From Pseudomonas sp. B21-023 (GTDB taxonomy: Bacteria > Pseudomonadota > Gammaproteobacteria > Pseudomonadales > Pseudomonadaceae), in contig NZ_CP087190.1 of the NCBI RefSeq assembly GCF_024749165.1, positions 2,391,501-2,455,500 on the forward strand: a stretch of DNA of 64,000 nt. Direction: 5' to 3'. How positions within the stretch are numbered: position 1 is the first letter of the stretch; each line of letters opens with the position of its first letter. Made by a program: the position numbers and the translations under genes. Of this stretch, positions 59,899 to 64,000 are shown piece by piece. Below the pieces are notes generated by a model. It worked only from the letters and a program-made list of their open reading frames with translations. It had not been told where the DNA came from and searched no databases.

Positions 59899-60792
59899 AT
59901 GCGCATCTTCTATGCCCCGTGTTTCTTCTTCGGTTTCATCGCCACCGCCGTGTGGCTGATCAATCTTGGCGCCGACATTCTCTGGCTGCTGCCCTTGCTC
60001 GGCGTGGCGATCCTGCTGTCGTTCACCTGCGAAGCGCTGTGCCCCTACAAATCTGCCTGGAGCGAGGCGGCAGGCGAAGGCGGGCGTGATGGACTGCACG
60101 CACTGGTCAACGAAACACTCAATATCGCCAGCATCGCAGCCATCCCGCTGTTCGCCGGCTGGCTGCCCGCCACAAGCCTGTGGCCCAGCCACTGGCCCGT
60201 GCTGGGGCAACTGTTGCTGGCGCTGCCCCTGGCCGACCTGGGGATCACCCTGGTGCACTACGCCAGTCATCGCAGCGCATTGCTCTGGCGCCTGCACGCG
60301 GTGCATCACAGTGTGACTCGGCTGTACGGTTTCAATGGCTTGATGAAGCACCCGCTGCACCAGATGGCCGAGGGGTTGGGCGGCGTACTTCCGTTGCTGC
60401 TGCTGGGTTTGCCGCAGGACGTGGCGGCGTTGCTGGCGTTCTGCATAGCGGTCCAGCTGCTGTTGCAACACAGCAATGTCGACATGCGCATCGGCGTTCT
60501 GCGCCACCTTTTCGCCTGGGCCCCCGTGCACCGGCTGCACCACCTGAAGTACGGCACCCTGGGCGACGTCAACTTCGCGCTGTTCTTCCCCGTATGGGAT
60601 CGCTTGCTCGGCACTGCCCTTCACCTGCCGGAGTATGGGTTGGCCGATGACGACATGGGCATCGGCGACCGTCCGGACTACCCGCAAACGTACCTTGCGC
60701 AACTGCGTGAGCCGTTCCGCCCAGTGGCCACGGCGCAACCACCGGCACCCTTGCCGAAAAGGCTGAGCCAGGCGCTACGCCAGCACGTCTGA
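59899..60792 (+). CDS. Sterol desaturase/fatty acid hydroxylase family protein
   Basis: The 297-residue membrane protein has about four N-terminal helices and the histidine boxes of the di-iron hydroxylase superfamily: HYASHR, HAVHHS, and the late HRLHHLKYG. Family members hydroxylate or desaturate lipids or carotenoids with oxygen. Bacterial substrates are mostly unknown; hopanoid or fatty-acid chains are possible. Its end overlaps the convergent AraC gene by 18 bases (60775-60792). Confidence 0.9.
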   Translation: MRIFYAPCFFFGFIATAVWLINLGADILWLLPLLGVAILLSFTCEALCPYKSAWSEAAGEGGRDGLHALVNETLNIASIAAIPLFAGWLPATSLWPSHWPVLGQLLLALPLADLGITLVHYASHRSALLWRLHAVHHSVTRLYGFNGLMKHPLHQMAEGLGGVLPLLLLGLPQDVAALLAFCIAVQLLLQHSNVDMRIGVLRHLFAWAPVHRLHHLKYGTLGDVNFALFFPVWDRLLGTALHLPEYGLADDDMGIGDRPDYPQTYLAQLREPFRPVATAQPPAPLPKRLSQALRQHV

Positions 60793-61461
60793 GCGCAGAT
60801 GGCGCAGGGCTTCGCTGGCGCGGATGCCGAATTGCTGGCGCAGGCTGCGGCTCAGGTGCGCCGAGTCGGCGAAGCCGGCGGCCATGGCCGCCTCGGTCAA
60901 GCTGGCGCCGGCCAGCGCCGCGCCCAGGGCCACGCGCAGGCGTTGCCACAGCACCATGCGCCGTATCGACAGCCCCAGGCGGCCACTGAACAGCCGCTCA
61001 AGCTGGCTGACCGACAGCGCCGCTGCCTGTGCCAGCTCGGTGGCCGGCAGGCGCTGCTCGTCTACCGCGCGAATTCGTGCCAGGGCCCGCGCCAGGCGCG
61101 GATCCAACGGACGGCGCGGTGCCTGGCGCAACGCCTGGGCCAGGCTGGTGATATCGCGGGGGGCTTGCCGGCAGACGTCGAGCAAGGTCTCCAGGGAAAA
61201 CGCCAGGGGCTCGGCGAACAAGGTGATGCAGGCGGTGCCGGGCGCGAGAATGGCGTGGGGCTGCAACGAGGCGATGGCCAGCATGTCGCCGCGATGCTGT
61301 TCGCCATTGACCTGCAGGCACGCTTCGCCCTCAAGGGCAAGCAGTACCTGGTGGGCATAGTGGGCATGGACACCGGTGTGGCCCGCCGTGCCGAGCAGCA
61401 GGCCGTGGTCATCGGCCAGCCAGAGCCGACCTCGCCAGGCGCTGTGCTGTGGTTCGTTCAT
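60775..61461 (-). CDS. AraC family transcriptional regulator
   Basis: The 228-residue protein has a short N-terminal cupin-like sensing part (GHTGVHAHYAHQVLLALEGE) and a C-terminal double helix-turn-helix (TELAQAAALSVSQLERLFSG, LTEAAMAAGFADSAHLSRSL). It is divergent from an MHS transporter gene across 205 bases, which is its likely target. The effector is unknown. Confidence 0.9.
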   Translation of the reverse strand: MNEPQHSAWRGRLWLADDHGLLLGTAGHTGVHAHYAHQVLLALEGEACLQVNGEQHRGDMLAIASLQPHAILAPGTACITLFAEPLAFSLETLLDVCRQAPRDITSLAQALRQAPRRPLDPRLARALARIRAVDEQRLPATELAQAAALSVSQLERLFSGRLGLSIRRMVLWQRLRVALGAALAGASLTEAAMAAGFADSAHLSRSLRQQFGIRASEALRHLRSDVLA

Positions 61462-61666
61462 TGCGGGTTCCCTATCCGTTTCGGCGCTCGTTCACTCATG
61501 CGAGTGGATATCGTTCAAAGGCCGATTATGCTTGAAGTGACTTGCCGCGATTCGGGGCCGATGCCTCGTCGTGCTTCGCGCAGCCTGCAATGCCTTTTGG
61601 CCTGGATGCGTGCTTTGGCTACCTGATGGAGCACTCCGGTCTACCACAACCAGACGGAGGCGACCC

Positions 61667-63346
61667 ATGGCGGTCCTTGACAGCGCATCCACGGGCAGTA
61701 GCGCGCCCCAACGTGGCATCACCCGGGAGGAGCGCAAGGTCATCTTCGCCTCTTCGCTGGGCACCGTGTTCGAATGGTACGACTTCTACCTGTACGGCTC
61801 GCTGGCGGCAATCATCGCCAAGCACTTTTTCGCCGGGGTCAACGAAACCACTTCGTTCATCTTTGCCTTGCTGGCTTTCGCCGCCGGCTTTGCCGTGCGG
61901 CCGTTCGGCGCCATCGTGTTCGGTCGCCTGGGCGACATGATCGGGCGCAAGCACACCTTCCTCATCACCATCGTGATCATGGGCGTGTCCACCGCGGTGG
62001 TCGGGTTGCTGCCCAGTTATGCAACAATCGGCGTGGCTGCACCGGTGATTCTGATCACCCTGCGGCTGTTGCAGGGGCTGGCGCTGGGGGGGGAATACGG
62101 CGGGGCCGCCACCTATGTGGCCGAGCACGCGCCCAAGGGCAAGCGCGGGTTCTTCACCGCGTGGATCCAGACCACCGCCACCCTCGGGCTGTTCCTGTCG
62201 CTGCTGGTGATCCTGGCCTGTCGTACGGCCATGGGCACCGAGGCGTTCGAGGACTGGGGCTGGCGGATACCATTCCTGCTGTCGATCCTGCTGCTGGCAA
62301 TCTCGGTGTACATCCGCCTGCAACTCAACGAGTCGCCGGTGTTCATGAAGATGAAGGCCGAGGGCAAGGCGTCGAAGGCGCCGCTGACCGAATCGTTCGC
62401 CCGTTGGGACAACCTCAAGGTGGTGATCATGGCGCTACTCGGTGGCACCGCCGGCCAGGCGGTGGTGTGGTACACCGGGCAGTTCTACGCGCTGTTCTTC
62501 CTGCTGCAGACACTGAAGATCGACCCGCAGACCGCCAACCTGCTGATCGCAGGTTCCCTGCTGATCGGCACGCCGTTCTTCATCGTCTTCGGCAGCCTGT
62601 CCGACCGCATCGGGCGCAAGAAGATCATCATGGCCGGCTGCATCATTGCCGCGTTGACCTATTTCCCGATCTTCAAGGCGCTGACCGAGTACGGCAACCC
62701 GGATGTGTTCGTCGCCCAGGAGCAGAACCCGGTCGTGGTGGTGGCCGACCCCGGGCAGTGCGCCTTCCAGTTCGACCCGGTGGGCAAGGCCCGGTTCACC
62801 AGTTCCTGCGACATCGCCAAGAGCCTGCTGGCCAAGCGGGCGATCCCGTACGAGAACGAAAAGGCCGAGCCTGGCAGCGTGGCGCAGATCCGTATCGGCG
62901 AGCGGGTGATCCCGAGTTTCGAGGGGACCGGTCTGGCCGCGGCTGAACTGAAGACTCAGGCCGACGCTTTCACCGCCACGCTGACCGGCGCCCTGAAAGA
63001 GGCCGGTTATCCCGAGAAGGCGGACCCTGCGAAGATCCATTACCCGATGGTGTTGCTGCTGCTGACCATCCTGGTGATATACGTGACCATGGTCTATGGG
63101 CCGATCGCCGCCTGGCTGGTGGAGCTGTTCCCGGCGCGGATCCGCTACACCTCGATGTCGCTGCCGTATCACATCGGCAACGGCTGGTTCGGTGGTTTTC
63201 TGCCAACGGTGGCCTTCGCCATGGTGGCGGCGACCGGGGACATCTACTACGGGCTGTGGTATCCGATCGTCATTGCGGTGATGACCGCGGTGTTGGGCAT
63301 CTTCTTCCTGCCTGAGACCAAGGACCGGGATATCCATCACACCTGA
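61667..63346 (+). CDS. MHS family MFS transporter with large insert
   Basis: The 559-residue inner-membrane protein has the MHS pattern (SLGTVFEWYDFYLYGSLAAI, AVRPFGAIVFGRLGDMIGRK) and twelve helices. Between helices 8 and 9 there is an insert of about 115 residues (roughly 345-460: two cysteines, IRIGERVIPSFEGTG). Ordinary MHS proteins are about 430-450 residues. The start at 61667 follows CGGAGGCG. It is divergent from an AraC gene and may import a carboxylate. Confidence 0.9.
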   Translation: MAVLDSASTGSSAPQRGITREERKVIFASSLGTVFEWYDFYLYGSLAAIIAKHFFAGVNETTSFIFALLAFAAGFAVRPFGAIVFGRLGDMIGRKHTFLITIVIMGVSTAVVGLLPSYATIGVAAPVILITLRLLQGLALGGEYGGAATYVAEHAPKGKRGFFTAWIQTTATLGLFLSLLVILACRTAMGTEAFEDWGWRIPFLLSILLLAISVYIRLQLNESPVFMKMKAEGKASKAPLTESFARWDNLKVVIMALLGGTAGQAVVWYTGQFYALFFLLQTLKIDPQTANLLIAGSLLIGTPFFIVFGSLSDRIGRKKIIMAGCIIAALTYFPIFKALTEYGNPDVFVAQEQNPVVVVADPGQCAFQFDPVGKARFTSSCDIAKSLLAKRAIPYENEKAEPGSVAQIRIGERVIPSFEGTGLAAAELKTQADAFTATLTGALKEAGYPEKADPAKIHYPMVLLLLTILVIYVTMVYGPIAAWLVELFPARIRYTSMSLPYHIGNGWFGGFLPTVAFAMVAATGDIYYGLWYPIVIAVMTAVLGIFFLPETKDRDIHHT

Positions 63347-63357
63347 AGGATGAAGGT

Positions 63358-63404
63358 CCGCTCCTGCAGAAGTCGCCCGATTCACGCCCTCGCTGCAGGA
63401 GCGG
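63358..63404. terminator. Inverted repeat between convergent genes
   Basis: CCGCTCCTGCAG (63358-63369) pairs perfectly with CTGCAGGAGCGG (63393-63404), with a 23-base loop. It lies 11 bases after the MHS stop and ends 7 bases before the end of the convergent gene. It may end both transcripts or be a small repeat. Confidence 0.55.
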
Positions 63405-63410
63405 CCCTGG

Positions 63411-63980
63411 TCAGTCGAAGTAACCGCGCAAGCTATACCGGTAGCCGACATCCACCTCCGAGGCCTGTGGGCGCGCATAGGCCTTTTTCATGACGAATTC
63501 GAACGCCGGTTCGTACAATCCGTCGCGCACCACGGCGCCCGCGAGCACTTCCACCGAGTACCAGCCGTTGTCCAGTTCGATGATCGGCCGCCCCGGCTCC
63601 TGGTAGCGCGCCAGCAGATCACCCAGGGTCTTGTTGGTGAAGTGCTGCAGGATGCGCCAGGTGAAGAGCATCACCGCGCCGTGTTCGACCCTTAGCACAT
63701 GGCCCTGGCGACGATGCTTGAGGCGGCTGCCAGGCTCGAGCAGTGCCGGGGTGCGTTCGTCGAGGGTGAACAGGATGCGGTAGGGCAGGTTGTCGACGCC
63801 GGCCAGCGGCAGGATCACGCCTTGCTGCACCGCAAGGTCGCCACTGTCGCCGCGGGTGAAGGCGCGCGCCAGGTCGTCGGGCAGGTCTTGGTCTTCCTTG
63901 AACTGTTCGAGCAACTGGATATCGCCCAGCAGGAAATAGTCGACCAGGTCGTTGAGCACTTCGCTGAATTCGTAGCGCAT
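63411..63980 (-). CDS. Conserved protein of unknown function
   Basis: The 189-residue soluble protein begins RYEFSEVLNDLVDYFLLGDI and contains VIELDNGWYSVEVLAG-like IIELDNGWYSVEVLAGAVV and YRYSLRGYF at the end. It has no signal, membrane segment or known catalytic motif. AAGGA eight bases upstream of the ATG supports the start. I do not recognise a family; it looks like a complete gene with normal codon use for this genome. Confidence 0.7.
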   Translation of the reverse strand: MRYEFSEVLNDLVDYFLLGDIQLLEQFKEDQDLPDDLARAFTRGDSGDLAVQQGVILPLAGVDNLPYRILFTLDERTPALLEPGSRLKHRRQGHVLRVEHGAVMLFTWRILQHFTNKTLGDLLARYQEPGRPIIELDNGWYSVEVLAGAVVRDGLYEPAFEFVMKKAYARPQASEVDVGYRYSLRGYFD

Positions 63981-64000
63981 GGGGTGTCCTTGGTTCTTGC

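Noticed and set aside
1..64000. CRISPR array, tRNA, rRNA, prophage or integrase
   Set aside because: No regularly spaced repeats, clover-leaf sequences, phage structural genes, integrase or transposase were seen in reading both strands.

Overview
The window is a GC-rich chromosomal segment of a fluorescent Pseudomonas, most likely the P. putida group. The evidence is the pyoverdine maturation pair pvdM-pvdN with a PvdS-type promoter, several copies of the P. putida-type REP palindrome, Pseudomonas-restricted small families (DUF2388, DUF3077-like, DUF3144), and dense LysR/GNAT/MFS content. I saw no rRNA, tRNA, CRISPR array, prophage or transposase gene.

Layout. 1-2 kb: the end of a CheB methylesterase, a response regulator/histidine kinase hybrid and a single-domain response regulator. 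2-5 kb: pvdM-pvdN. 5-13 kb: PBP7-type endopeptidase, small secreted proteins, acetyltransferases, a PP2C phosphatase, a VOC gene with a truncated VOC remnant, and argC. 13-17.4 kb: LuxR regulator divergent from an amino-acid permease and a DmpA-type aminopeptidase. 17.5-21.5 kb: glycerate/sugar-acid module (MFS importer, CdaR-type regulator, glycerate kinase). 21.7-25 kb: MarR-EmrA-EmrB efflux operon. 25-31 kb: SDR, hybrid kinase, MocR regulator and an orphan ccoG. 31-35.5 kb: DUF4239 protein, a MerR regulator with a typical operator facing an SDR gene, a P-loop kinase, and two broken genes (GrpB remnant, frameshifted LysR). 35.6-40 kb: a five-gene operon joining PxpA, PxpB and PxpC with a dedicated biotin carrier and biotin carboxylase. 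40-46.5 kb: accessory stretch with LysR regulators, RidA, a CxxC miniprotein, a structured leader, a frameshifted DUF3077-like gene and an alpha/beta hydrolase. 46.5-51 kb: large inverted repeat, then a TonB receptor/FecR/FecI signalling set with a candidate Fur box. 51-56 kb: PAS-LuxR regulator divergent from thiolase, acyl-CoA ligase and MHS transporter. 56-64 kb: LysE, DUF3144, formate/nitrite channel, DyP peroxidase, KfrA-like protein, fatty-acid hydroxylase family protein, AraC regulator, MHS transporter and an unknown protein.

How the genes work together. Two iron systems are present: pyoverdine maturation under the iron-starvation sigma factor, and a cell-surface signalling receptor. 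Several compact catabolic modules each pair a regulator, a transporter and enzymes (peptides/amino acids, glycerate, 5-oxoproline-like amides, an unknown carboxylic acid). Repeat elements cluster at gene ends. The most notable is a 170-bp palindromic element with TA at both borders whose ends supply the last base of both flanking stop codons.
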